DNA of 64,000 nucleotides from Kalaharituber pfeilii (lineage: Eukaryota; Ascomycota; Pezizomycetes; Pezizales; Pezizaceae), in NCBI GenBank assembly GCA_015179045.1, contig WHUZ01000016.1, positions 857,810 to 921,809 on the forward strand. The letters run 5' to 3'. Below, piece after piece: positions 49,421 to 61,106 of the stretch. Position 1 is the first letter of the stretch. Each line of letters starts with the position of its first letter. Position numbers and translations under genes: made by a program. A model generated the notes under the pieces. The model was given only the letters and a program-made list of their open reading frames with translations. It did no database searches and was not told the origin of the DNA.

Positions 49421-49870
49421 TACCGGGGATCGAAATCGGTGTACACCGACGGAAGCGAATTCGGGGAGAAGGCGGGTGCTTGATACTAGAGAGTAGGAGA
49501 GACAGAATCAATATACTTGGGCGAGAAAACAACGGTCAATGACCAGAACTGACAGCCACAGCCAGAGCCTTAGAAAAGGTTGGAGAAGAAGAACTGCTAA
49601 TCATCTCGGACTCACATGTGGAGACTAGAAAACTACAGAAGATTGCTGAGGACCACCCTACACGGATGGGGTGAGCAAGAGATTCGGAAAAACGTGTGGA
49701 GGAAAGGATGAGACGGGCTCTGCAGGACGGGAAGTAGTGCATCCTACCCTCCAGTGCACTTGGGAATTCCATATAAATGCCTGCCAAGACATCAATGAAA
49801 AAAAACTCATGGGTGTCATTAACCAACCACAATGTCCTTTCAGTGCAAATAGAGGTATGAAAAGTGAAGA
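49421..49870 (+). pseudogene. LINE RNase H relic nested in the Harbinger-like element
   Basis: The reading frame shows SVYTDGSEFGEKAGA, then ELTATARALEKV and ELLIISDSHVETRKL, that is the first Asp, the Glu and the second Asp of a LINE-type RNase H domain. Several stop codons interrupt it. It begins immediately after the transposase fragment. It belongs to the same broad family as the LINEs at 46.8 and 61.4 kb but is more diverged. Confidence 0.6.
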
Positions 49871-50006
49871 ATAACACTTTATTTATTTTCCCTGATAAGG
49901 GCATACAAAATTCTGTTCTGGCGGTTGAGATATGTGTTGTCGCGCACACTCAGTTTGGTGTAAAACGTTGCGTCGGGACGTGGTGCTCGTTGGGTTGTGG
50001 TGAAAA

Positions 50007-50253
50007 ACAGTACCAGGCTCGGCTAAAGTGGGCGACGAAGTGGCGCAGCACATACAAACTTTTTGTTCACAGTTTAACCGCACAATGTAAGTCCTAAGAA
50101 ACCGCACTTGCCATATGCATTTCGATACTTTCAATGGCCTACTCTATGGAACTAAAAATGCGACCATTAACAGTTCATGCCCTTATTAACCTGGAACACG
50201 AAGGAAGGAAGGAAGGCAAATCCAGCCCCTTTCCGCACGCAGCCTACCTTCGC
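50007..50253. other. Short intergenic spacer
   Basis: This is the 3' flank of the minus-strand oxygenase-like gene. No feature is seen. Confidence 0.4.
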
Positions 50254-53243
50254 CTACCTTCGCCGTCGTCTCCCTCTTCCACTGGCTCTTTTGACTTTCT
50301 TCACCTGCAAGATCTGAATGCTGTCTTCCATATTCCCACATTCTTCTAAATCCACAATAACTCTATTTGGCTCCAACTCCTCCAACTTCCTTTTCGCCCT
50401 ATAGCTAGTCGTATCTGACTGCCCCGTCGATACTTCGGCTATCAACTCGACCTCGCCCTCTCCTACAAATGGAGACTGCTTCCCTTCTAAAAACGACTTC
50501 ACCATCGCTGCGACCTCTTTCGTATACCCTCTACCTTCTTTGTCCACCGCTGCCTGCACTAAACCCCACCACTCTTCGTTGACAAAGTACTCCTTGCCAA
50601 TCCTCTCTATCTTGTTCTGCGTCCAGTCCCTGCGTGACTTCCAGTGCTTCATACGGTCTGCATAGCCCAATTTCACCTTTTGCACTACCAGCACCCCTGG
50701 TCGCCGAGGCTGCAGCTCTTCGCTCGTGACCACAAACTCGCGGTGTGGGTACTGCTCAGACAGCTCGCGTATGAGGTGTTGTCGTCTTTCCTTGCTAATT
50801 GTGGTCCGCCAGTTTTGCTCTGTGGCACTCGTGAGGAACACAGTCAGGTCGCGACAGTCAACGCAGACATAGTTCGCTACACGGAAGCCGATACTATGTC
50901 CACTGCATTTGTGTGCTGGCAAGGCGAAGCTGGTTTTTGCAGCAGGGCTCGGAATGGGGCCGAGCGCAGGGAGTAAGTGCTTCAGTATTGCGGACTGGAA
51001 AAATTGGGGGATGCACGGGTGCGCGACTGGTTTGATATGTTGTTGCTGAAGCAGAGCCTTGATGTCCGCCAGGACCGCGGCAAAAAGCTTTGCGCTGGAT
51101 ATTTGAGGGTTCAGTGCATCAGGGACGGACGCAGCTAGGATGCTCTTAAAAAGGTTATCGGCGGAGTCGAGGTCGTGACATGTGGTGACTGCGAGGCTGA
51201 GCAGCTCACGGGTTGGAGTTCCGGCCCAGATCTTGTGGGCGTCCTTGAGGTTGGGTGACAACTCAGTGGGGAAGCAGCATTTGTGGGCCGCTGCAGCACG
51301 AGGTAGGTGGGCACGCAGGAACTGGCTGTCCTGCACGTACAGCCGGAGGATGTCAAGCCAGTACCCTGTGTGGCTGTAGTCCTCTACAAGGTCGGCGACG
51401 ACGTCTGGTTGATGCGCGAACACGCCTATTGCACGACGGATTAGGGCTCCGTCACTGCGGCTCTCGGGAGGCCCAAACTTGCTGATGGTGTCGCGAAAGA
51501 TATCTGCGCGGGCGTGGTCGAGCGCGAAGTTTAGAAGGATGCGCCTGCAGTCGGCACCGGGCCCGTAGCCCTTACCGTCTGGCTTTCTCTTCATTTCTGC
51601 GAGGAGACCGCAAGCCAGTGCAGTTTGTTGCGCAAGGACTTCTTCGCCGCCAGCATCGACATCGTACAGCCGCTTGTCGAGGAAGAATGCTGCCTGGAAG
51701 TCAAACAGCTCTACCACCGCTTTGACGTGGAACCTCTTCGGCCAGAACACCAGCGCTGAACGCTCCCACGTATTTGTCAGCGCACCCTCCCAAGCATCGT
51801 AGTCTTGCTCCAGCCCTGGGGTAGCGGTAGTGAACTCTATGGGCTGTGCTAACGTGACGTCCGACGGAAGAATACACTCAAGCCGCTGCTCTGGGCAGAC
51901 GTGACACCCGCGCACCACGTCGTAAAATGAGCTCAGTTCCATGGTCTGGTCGAACTCGCCCTTCCAGTACAACATGTCGTTCTCGTCCGTGTCCGGGTAC
52001 TCGAGCTCTGACGAGTGCGGGCTGTGCCAGTTCATAAATTCGCATTCGTTTGGGTCCACCCATCCCGCGACGGGATCGCTCGAGTCCTGTGTGACGGTAA
52101 GGTTGGCAAAGTAGACGTTTAGCCCGAGCGCAGGCGCAATCTTTATGAGGCGGGCGCAGCGTGCTGCATCGACGCCGGAGACAGTCTTCAGCGAGGTGTA
52201 GTGCTCGTCCAATACCCAAGGTATGTATGGATAGTCCTCAGCGCTCGAAATTAGTGGCACCCAGTCCTCCAGGCACCGCTTCAACTCGGCCACCGCTGCG
52301 GCGTCATCAGGAATTTGCAGCTTCCAAGGCTCATGACGAATCCATTTAGCTTGCTCGGGGGAGAGGTAGACAGTGTAGAGCAGACCCAGTAATGGTACTG
52401 GGTCAGATGCAGAGATCGTGGGCAGCGCTCCATGGTACCAAAGTGCAAGAAGGGCGGCCCCAGGCTTCGTTTCCACAGTGATCGGCTCGCTGTGGCCCAG
52501 TGGATGCGAGATGGTGACTGTGACATTTTCAAAAGTGGGGAACACGATGAGAGCCTTGCCGAAGCGGTTGATGTCGACATTGCACTGATCGCGCTGCAGC
52601 CTATAAGAGAGCAAACACAACAATGTCAGAATACCTGCAAGTACACACCGTACGAATGCCAACAACAGTTCCAATGATGCTTTGCACATACCCTTTGCCG
52701 AACCCACCAACTCCAGCCCCAACTAGCTCATCTCCATCAATGACAAACCCCCCCTCAAACTCGAGCTCAACATTCTCGATCCCTAGCTTTTGGGAGCTGA
52801 GCGTGCGTACCTGTTCGCGCAGCCACGGCACCCACTCCTTGTTGCAGAACTCGATGGTCTCACGTTGGAGGACGTTTGGCACTGTAGCTGAGCTTGATTT
52901 GGCAAAGCCACCCTGGGAACGCAGCTCAGAGAGTTGGATAGAGGGAACGGGAAGGCCGAGATCAATCTTTCTGCCCATTCCCGGCTCTTGGCAACGTGTG
53001 TGCTCACTGCTAGAGGCATCGGAGGATATGGGGGTTGAGCTTGTCGGTGGAACAGTAATATTTACCCTGAGTAAGGGGTTCGGGACGTTCGAAATCAACA
53101 GAGTAGTGCAGAAGAGCCGAGGAGTTGCAACGGAGAGTGCGTCGGCGAGGCGGTCTGCCCATTCTTCCCGTGTGTCAGCATCATCGTCCTCGTCCTCATC
53201 CTCTTCTTCGTCTTCCTCTTCCTCCTCCTCTTCCTCTTCCTCT

Positions 53244-53278
<35 letters not shown>

Positions 53279-53455
53279 TTCCTCTTCCTCTTCCTCTTCC
53301 TCTTCCTCTTCCTCTTCGTCTTCTTCTTCCTCTCCCTCTTCCCCTCCCTTACTTGCAATGATTCGCTTGTCATCAGATGCAGAAAAAGAGCTAGAGCTGC
53401 CACTTCCTGTCTCACTCTCACCGACATGCATGCGCATTGGCTGGGTGCTCCACAT
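50254..53455 (-). CDS. 2OG-Fe(II) oxygenase-like protein (probable pseudoenzyme) with poly-Glu tract
   Basis: Two exons, 53455-52692 and 52600-50254, joined over a 91-nt GTATGT...TATAG intron, give 1036 aa. The start ATG has context ACC-ATG. Residues about 38-95 are an almost pure Glu run. The rest follows the layout of large fungal proteins annotated as prolyl-4-hydroxylase-like 2OG oxygenases: LGLPVPSIQLSEL, EFEGGFVIDGDEL, ALIVFPTFENVTVTISHPLG, an LLALWYHGALP strand, VLDEHYTSLKTVSGVDA, YDAWEGALTNTWERSALVFW and a C-terminal CVDCRDLTVFL...RRQHLIREL. By alignment from memory the expected His-x-Asp reads DGD, and the distal His and the Arg of SGxR are missing, so catalysis is doubtful. The function of the family is not established. 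There is no signal peptide. The C-terminus is basic (GRGRRRRR). Confidence 0.7.
53195..53345 (-). repeat. GAA/GAG repeat coding poly-Glu
   Basis: A TCTTCC/TCCTCC-type triplet run on the + strand encodes about 45 consecutive Glu with a few Asp in the oxygenase-like protein. Mixed GAA/GAG codons suggest selection for, or tolerance of, the acidic stretch as well as repeat slippage. Confidence 0.9.
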
Positions 53456-54149
53456 GGTTCGTATGGAAGATGGAATCGTGCGCTGGCTATTTTCCCTGTA
53501 AGTAGGTCCGTCTCTTTTTCTTTCTGTTGCAAGAGAATCGCGTAATGCTTTCTATCGAGAAGCTAAATTAATTAGCCCGGTGCAAGTTAATTCACATTAC
53601 GGTATGTCATTGCAGGGGTAGGGGGCTTTTAGCTTCCAGAATGCGCGTAAGAATAAGCTTAAGTACCTTGCTAAATATAAATTAAAAGGGACACTTGTAT
53701 ACAGGCAATGGATTAAGAACGGCGGTGATGGTCGGCAGCACTGCCGGTAAATTGATTGTACGATGCGAAAACAAAGTAAAAGGCTAATAAACCGAAAAAC
53801 GAAGCAGCCAAAACTTGGTTGCAATATTGCATCAGACTTGGTACCAGTAATGTAGGCGAGGGCTTCCTCAGGACAATAAAGAAACCTTGTGATAGCAAGA
53901 GTGAGATGATGGAGGATCAAGCAGTCGCGCGATTGGGATAATGAATGGAAGGAACAATATATGATAGCGTGTTGTTTATGGTTTTGACATGCGATCGTGT
54001 CATGTCGATCAATCGCGCAGTTGAGACGGATCGTCTTGGACACACCTACATTGGCATACGGTCACACAGGTGGGGAGATTATTAGATCCTTCCATATGCT
54101 ACACGCCCACCACTACATTCTTCTCTACAATGCCGCTCAGGGAGCCAGT
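53456..54149. other. Intergenic region upstream of the oxygenase-like gene
   Basis: It is the promoter region of the minus-strand gene. No separate gene is recognised. Confidence 0.4.
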
Positions 54150-54291
54150 ACTCGCTACCAGCATAAAGTTTCGCACAATTACAAGCGCGACAGTTAAAGT
54201 AGTCTGTGTAGAACAGATTTTTGTAGCTGGACGGGCCCCTCGCGGTCCTTGCAACTACGCACTTGTGCGAAACTTTATGCTGGTAGCGAGT
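54150..54291. repeat. Perfect 29-bp inverted repeat around an 84-bp loop
   Basis: 54150-54178 (starting ACTCGCTACCAGCATAAAG) is the exact reverse complement of 54263-54291. The loop has no open frame of note. A perfect 29-bp stem in decayed intergenic DNA implies recent origin or constraint. It may be a small MITE, a solo foldback or a structured RNA precursor. I saw no obvious target-site duplication. Confidence 0.85.
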
Positions 54292-57200
54292 AGACTGCAG
54301 GGGTGTCTAACAAATCTGTATCTAGCCCAACTATGACGGCGTCCGCAGGCCTTTTAACATGACCTCCCTTTGACCCCTTCGTGTGTACAGTTGGTCCACT
54401 GTCTGCATTTTGTTCATGGTGAGGTCATGTAGATACTGTAGGTATGTGGTTAGCATGAGTGATCCAGCCCATCATCCGGTGTCATATACCTGCCTCCGGG
54501 TAATAAAGGGTCCTGCCAAAATCTGAGAGCCTGTACCGTATACGGGATCGCTCACGTCACCAAAATAATATTTGTATGCGTAGCGATAAAGTTATACTGT
54601 AAAGCAGATAAGTGTCGAGTCACATTTTACCATGAGTCCAGCAACACCTCCAGGCTGGTCATATAACTGCCCAATGTACTGTGTTTCATGATCATACACT
54701 TTCGGGCTACAGATGTGGGTACTGCTGACCTGTTATCCATTCTCATTGGCTCTCTTGGACTGCGGGTTGACACCTGGGGTACTGAACTGTCAATCACTTC
54801 TGTCAATAGAACATATTATATATGGTGGTGAACACGGAAGTTATGGCTCTGTGACCTACAGTACTACGCTGCAATCATGAGGTGAGGCAGGGAGGCTATG
54901 AGATGTGGGAGGTCGCTGCATGGGGAAGGTTGCAATGTGCTCGTTTCTTGCCCACAGGTTTTTTTTTCTCTCTTTTCTTCCTCGCTCTTATCATCATCTG
55001 CTCAGCTTGTTTTTCTCTCGAGAACTGTTCCTTGTCTGCTTGTATATAGCTTCTTCAGACGCTTTCAAGCTTTAGTGCCCTCACACCAACCCTGAATAAC
55101 ATGCCCAACATTTTACATGGGATTTGTTCAGATACTCACCCCCCATGTGTGCAGCCCGAAAATATAATTTTTTGAGGGGAGCTTCAAAGTGGGCCAAAAT
55201 TGATATTCATATTCATCGCACACGAGAAAAATGGCATCACTTCTAATTTGCATACTGTAACTACTTATGTTGCCAATCGGCGGTTACATGTGCAAGTGGA
55301 CAAAGAGTCCCCGAAAATTTGCTTAACTCCATATCAACAACCTTTTAATTTCCGGAAGTTTCAATCGGATCACTTCAGAATATTGGATCTCCTTCCAGGT
55401 GATTTATGGCAATGGTCGCAATATCAGCAAATTTCCATCCAACTACAGTAGTATCAAAATAAGACACCAAGCATCTACATTGACTTTGTTTGTAGCCATA
55501 CTATAATATTTCTCCAGATTCAGGGCATCATGCCAGCTACTAAGAGTATTGGGTTTAATCAATGATATAAGGATCAATATTCATCGAGATAAAATGGGTG
55601 TTAGTCGTCAGGAATTGAGGAGGTGAGGATATTGGGTGATTGCAGGATATATGCATAGTACATGCCCACCCAAGAACCCAGTTTATCTAGAGTTTGACAC
55701 ATATACATGGGTCTTTCTGTTGGCGGCATGTCAGAGATCACCAGAAATGGAAGTATGTATTTCTATTGGCATAGCCAAAAGCTCGATTAAATAATTCACA
55801 TACGACATTTTTCCTACTTTGGGCATAACGCGTTGCTATACTAGAGCACACTCTATTCCAGGACCTGCGGTCAATATAAATGTGGTCAAGCTTCTAGTGT
55901 GCCATTAAATTTAGGTTTGTGTTACATATTTGGCTGAGGCACATGCCGCACACTGACAGGTGCCCAAACTCGGGGCATTGGTTCCCCTATGCGCGTAGGC
56001 ACCAAACCGATGTTATAGGGCTGGCAACCTTGAACAGCAAGTTGGGTCAGGTTTCTAGAGACGAATGAATATCTGAGCTTGCAAACTTGCGCTGCAAAGT
56101 TGGGTTGTAAGTTGGTTGCACTAACCCCTTCCTGAGCTGCGCCCATGACTGTTCAACGGTACTGTACTATACCAACCTCAGGCGCATACAAAAGAACTAT
56201 TTAAATTGAGATTTACCGGCCTCGAAAGCGATGTTGCGGGAGTTGTGTTTTGACGACATTATAATTTTATCTGGCATTGACTAATTGCAAAATCTTCAGA
56301 ACAACTTGGGGAATATATCCCAAGCCGTTAGCTCTCCAGCCCTAGGTCGGCCATGGCCGTCCGCAACTACATCTTTGCTGTTGAACCATGGGACTATATG
56401 ATCAGCCTCGAACCCTGTTAATACTTTATTATCTCACCCAATACCTAGCCTGACTACAAGTTAATTGATAGCAAAGCCTTAGCACTTAAAAGTAACTCTC
56501 CGAGATACCCATTTCGACCTAGCAGCGAATAATCTGCTGCGTGAAATCCATTTCGGAGTAAATATATATCTAACTTTAGGGCCACTGCATATTAAATTTC
56601 TGCTGGATCGTTGAGACTCTGTTGCCAGGAATAAGTTTTGGCACTAAGGAGCAGGGGCGGGATTCTGCGTACGTGTATCCCAGATGATGGGATCGGAGTT
56701 ATGTCGACAACGCTTCTGGATGTACTCAGTACAGTGTTACGGTGTTTTCATTTAAATATATCCAGCCTGTCGCTTATTACTGCGAAGCCCGAATTCCAAT
56801 CTCCCTGGCAGCAGAGCATTCATGAACCCAAGGATCGATTCAACGAGGTGGATCTTCATGACAGCAGCTCCAAATTGAGGCATTCGGTTTCTCAGAATAC
56901 TACAGCACCCGAAAGTTACGGAATTGGGACAGCATATTCAGAACTACCGGAGGCAGCGCGCAGCGGACAGTCAGGTGTAGCTGGAATTAATCGGAAACAG
57001 CCGGGCAGCTAGAACACAGATACCAATTGGAAATGTCACATCAGAGTTGGCAGGCGGATGACACCCCATACAAGATCACATGCACTCACCATGCCTACAA
57101 GGTGAGTATGTACCAAACAGAGTGAACCATTAACTGCCGGTGTCCCTGCCATAGGGTGGTAACATGTATGCAGAGTTACATGATCCAAAAAAAAAAAAAA

Positions 57201-57383
57201 TGAGATAATAAAAATAAATAATTAATTAATTAACTGCGGTCGAAAATGGCCAATAAACGTTCGCCTCGCGATTCCAGCTGCCCCCTGGACAATCCTATAT
57301 TTCACTTTATAAGAAAGGCAAGTACTTACTGAACCTTTATAATGTCTGCGCCATTTGCAATATCAGTAATGTTGTTGCCTCCC
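54292..57383. other. Gene-free region
   Basis: No gene with recognisable domains. A 124-codon frame at 56638-57012 is featureless. An A13 run followed by AATAAATAATTAATTAATTAA lies at 57187-57235. Confidence 0.4.
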
Positions 57384-57404
57384 CACGAACAATTTTTGTT
57401 CGTG
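57384..57404. repeat. Hairpin with 9-bp perfect stem
   Basis: CACGAACAA, 3-nt loop, TTGTTCGTG. It sits in a short GC-rich patch (57384-57490) that also repeats CCACGAACCGGCCGG and CCAGCCAGCCCAGCC. Confidence 0.7.
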
Positions 57405-57719
57405 AATAGGCCGACCTATCCACGAACCGGCCGGCTCCGTGGGGAACATACGGCCACAGAGCCAGCCAGCCCAGCCTGGTGAGGAACATGAATGTATCTC
57501 CATGTACCTATGTTGTATATTTTAATTACTCACTTATTCACTTGTGAGCTATACCAACATAAATGAACTACCCTCTGCACAACAATAGCACTATATACAC
57601 ACTCTTGTTTTTATTCTCCTAATTTGAAGAGTTCCGAAACTTGTTTTTACTTCATATATGTGAGGGTATAATTTGTTGGCAAATACATTCACAGTAACAA
57701 GTAGAACAAGAACTTTGAC

Positions 57720-58684
57720 AAGTACATGAAATCTGAAGTTGACTAATAGGAATACGTAAACGATTAGTATAACGCGTATGAATGTATGAGTGTAGATAAT
57801 GTGTACTAGTGAGAGCTATAAAAGGAAAGAATAATTTTCTTATATAATTATGAAGTTTTGAAATATTCTTAAGATAGATTATTTAGTATGAAATTATTAG
57901 AATAGTAATAAATACTTGCTTAAAGTTAAATAATAATAGTAGTAAACTTAATAATAATTCTAGCAAGTTATAGTAGCAAGTAAACTTTAATTGTAAAAAC
58001 TAAAAAATTAGACCTATAGTAAACTAGTAGTAGATTTTATTACTATTTATTACTATTTATTAAGTTTTATTACTATTTATTAATTTTTTAATTACTATTT
58101 ATTAATTTTATTAAGTTTTATTATTATTTATTAATTTTTTAATAAAATTAATAAATAGTAAATTTGATAAAAGTTTTATATTCTAAATATCTATTACTTA
58201 TAATAGTTTAATTCTATTAAGAATTTCTAATATTATAATTAATTAAACTTAATAAATAATAGAATATTATAAAGTTATCTAGTTCTAGCTTTTTAATACT
58301 ATAAAAATTATATTAATTAAATAAGAACTTAAAGTATAATATTACTTTAAAGTTATTAAGTTTTTTAATATAAGAATAATATTTATTTAAAGTAAATAGT
58401 TAGTATTTATATTATTAAATAAAAATACTAAAATTAGAAGTTTAGTATCTCTATTATCTTAAGAAAATATTATCTACAATAGTAGAAAATTCTAAAAATT
58501 TCTATCTATATAGATAATACTTTAGAATTTTATATAAAGTAAGATAAATCCTTATAGTATATTAGATAAATTTTTTTAGTATTATTTAGTAAATACTAGT
58601 ATACTTATAACTATCTAGATAAATATCTATTATTACTCTATAGAGATCTACAACTGCAGCCAAAAAAAAAAAAAAAAAAAAAAA
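57720..58684. repeat. AT-rich, RIP-like block ending in poly(A)
   Basis: The sequence is extremely A+T-rich with C almost only before T and G almost only after A, as in the 1.1-1.7 kb block. TTATTACTATTTATTAA-type units recur around 58030-58140. It stops at CTGCAGCC followed by 23 A (58662-58684), as expected for the 3' end of a non-LTR retroelement heavily mutated by RIP. The family cannot be recognised. Confidence 0.6.
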
Positions 58685-59007
58685 GACAAATTTATTATGT
58701 AAGAAACCATTTGGACGGCTGACGTGACGAAATTTGAACAGCTGACACACCTAATGAATTTGGACTTTTACACCTATTCTTTACTACCAAGCGTACGAAA
58801 ATTTGCATAGCGCATAATATGCATTTATCCCCTGTCCAAATACTTATTTTTCTGCCTAGTAATGTAGATCATGGATATGAGCTAAATGAAAGAACAGAAC
58901 AGCAACCAATAAATGAACAAACGAAACAGCAACAGAAAGAACTATCTATTAGTTACAGCAACATGCGGGTAACGGATGTAGAGTGATAGCTCAAACACGG
59001 GTAATGT
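58685..59007. other. Gene-free stretch
   Basis: No feature recognised. Confidence 0.4.
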
Positions 59008-59019
59008 GTGGCGGATGTT

Positions 59020-60023
59020 ATGTTTCAACAGGTGATCACCCTAAAGAAGCTAGAGGATGACCTCAGGGTCCCGGATTTGGAGAATGTGGGAACTCAAGAT
59101 GTGGATAAGTATCCGCAGTACGGGAAGGTGGTCTCCTCCATGTGGAGATATAACGTGAGTATTCATACCTCGAACAAAGCGGGATATTCGACAACACACA
59201 TAGGACTTATTTGCTGACGTTACTCTACTCCAGTTCTTGAATGGAATCCTCAACAAACGGTCATCATGTGCAGTAACCGCTAGATCGGAATCAAAACCCC
59301 CTGTCTGGCTGCGACGTTCTTGAGCTCATCGCAGCCGAACCCTTGGACAAGAACAAATTTCCACTGAGTCCAACCTTGCCATAATGGACCTCAGTACGAC
59401 CTTACGCAACTATACCCTGTAGATGAGCACTGGGAAGCCTTCCGCATCGTCCCGGTCTTCGAGGTAACTGGATACACAGACTTTGTCGAAAGCACAGGGC
59501 TATTATAGGGATTCATATGGGTGAGGCCAAGAAACAATTACAGTACTCTGTCTGATACGACTTTGAATTGGTGCTTCACACGCGTGGGGAATGTGACCAA
59601 CGCAACGCCTCCAAACCACTAATTGTCAGAATATCAGGCGCTGACTGAGTCAATAGCGTTAGTTGCAAATAAGTAGCGGGATGATTGACTATCAACTAGA
59701 GGTGACAGAGGAAACAGAGTCTACGTAGGATATGGGATCTCTGGGCTATATAATTCCTTCTACGCAAACGGATAAAGTTCTTGGACCAAATTCCAGAATC
59801 TAAGATGCCAGTAGCGAAGTGTCAGAAACAGGGCAGGATGAGGCTGCAAGAGCGACGACCCATTCGAGCAAGAAGCAGCCCCTTAACATCATGGCCAACA
59901 CAATTGCCCGTGCAACAGTTGGACTGTTTGCCATGATGGATACACAGCATCCACGGAAGATCATCTCAGATGCACAGCCTTGGAACGACCTTAAGCTCGA
60001 TTTGGAGTGGGAGTGGTTTAATG
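59020..60023 (+). pseudogene. Decayed gene relic (family unknown)
   Basis: Two stretches look like genuine exons: 59020-59154 (LEDDLRVPDLENV, YGKVVSSMWRYN, followed by GTGAGT) and about 59850-60023 (PLNIMANTIARATVGLFAMM, LDLEWEWFN, followed by GTAAGT). Between them coding-like sequence (LELIAAEPLDKNKFPL near 59312) is broken by many stops. I infer a pseudogene or a gene fragment copied by transposition. No family is recognised. Confidence 0.35.
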
Positions 60024-60032
60024 GTAAGTAGA

Positions 60033-61106
60033 AACAATCTCCCCTACTGACTCCAATCGTGAACCTTGCTTATTTTTTTAAATTTTTTTTTGTATCATTA
60101 CTCGCGTGCCGGAACCTTGCTTAGCGATGCAATTCAGTCATGCTCATCCTCCTCTTGGTCTCGCAGTGCATAGGTGGTATTCCCGCACTCGCTTTCCAAC
60201 AAGCAACAAAACCAAAACTAATTCTTGCATATGGGTATAACTGATTTCGTAACGCATTTTATGGTTGCATGACTTTTCCGGAAGCATGCCTTATGTTTAG
60301 GAAAACACGGACTGGGGAAATGATACTGGCAACCCATGAAGATATTTTGGTTAGAAGATATTGGTGACGAAGAGCCCGTGCATTAGACTGGAGAATATGA
60401 GCCTTTGATGTAATTAAAGAGGATTATTAATGACTCTATGTTTATAAATAGAGGCCTTCACATTATCTGTATATAGGATCCTGCTTTAAATGGCGTTGTT
60501 TTATTTGCATCTACAATAGCCTTACTCTAGGGTATTGTTTTGAGATCCAGCACGCATACGTTTTGACGTGTTACTTACCGTCCCTGTGTAAAAGTCTTGG
60601 TGAAACGCCACTCTACAGACAACCAGACTGTAGCTGTTCCTGTTGTCTGTATTGGAGAATAGATGATTAAGTAAATAAGATCCTAATTAGTTACAGGATG
60701 CAGTGTCTCAAGATATGCACTGTCACCACTGTGTATCAACGTGGCAACACTTCTTAAGTTGGTGATTTACTCTTAGGAAACTGTTCCTGGGAGGAGGATG
60801 TATAACCCAGCGATTTGGCTGCAGAAAGGGCCTATGCACTTGTTCACCTTCTTGTCATTCTGATCTGGAATGTCAAAATCGGGCCACAGAAGCCTCAGAT
60901 GATGAGGTGCATCAAGAGGTAATTGATGAAGATGTTCTTTTTTTTTTAAATTATTACTCGTATGAGGTAACGCGGTGAAAAAAAAAAAGAGAAAAAAAAG
61001 CATGTCAGTTAAGGAATCCTGTATTGAAAAGCGGCAGCATCTCTACTTATGTATCAAATTTATGCATTTCGTCTCAATTTTTGGTCTTTCATCCTTGTAA
61101 ATTGAT
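60033..61106. other. Gene-free region
   Basis: No gene recognised; A and T runs near 60938-60950 and 60977-61000. Confidence 0.4.

Larger units (their letters stand above)
48472..50006 (+). mobile_element. Harbinger-like DNA transposon with about 75-bp TIRs, nested LINE inside
   Basis: Left end 48472-48546 and right end 49931-50006 are long imperfect inverted repeats. Both read inward TTTTCACCACAA, then CACCACGTC, ACACCAAA, CTGAG and GCGCGACAACA. TAC occurs next to both ends and may be the 3-bp target duplication (not proven). Inside are a transposase N-terminal fragment (49190-49420), a LINE RNase H relic (about 49421-49870) and poly(A)-containing non-coding DNA. The TIRs plus transposase fragment suggest a PIF/Harbinger-type element of about 1.5 kb that was invaded and decayed. 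Confidence 0.65.
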
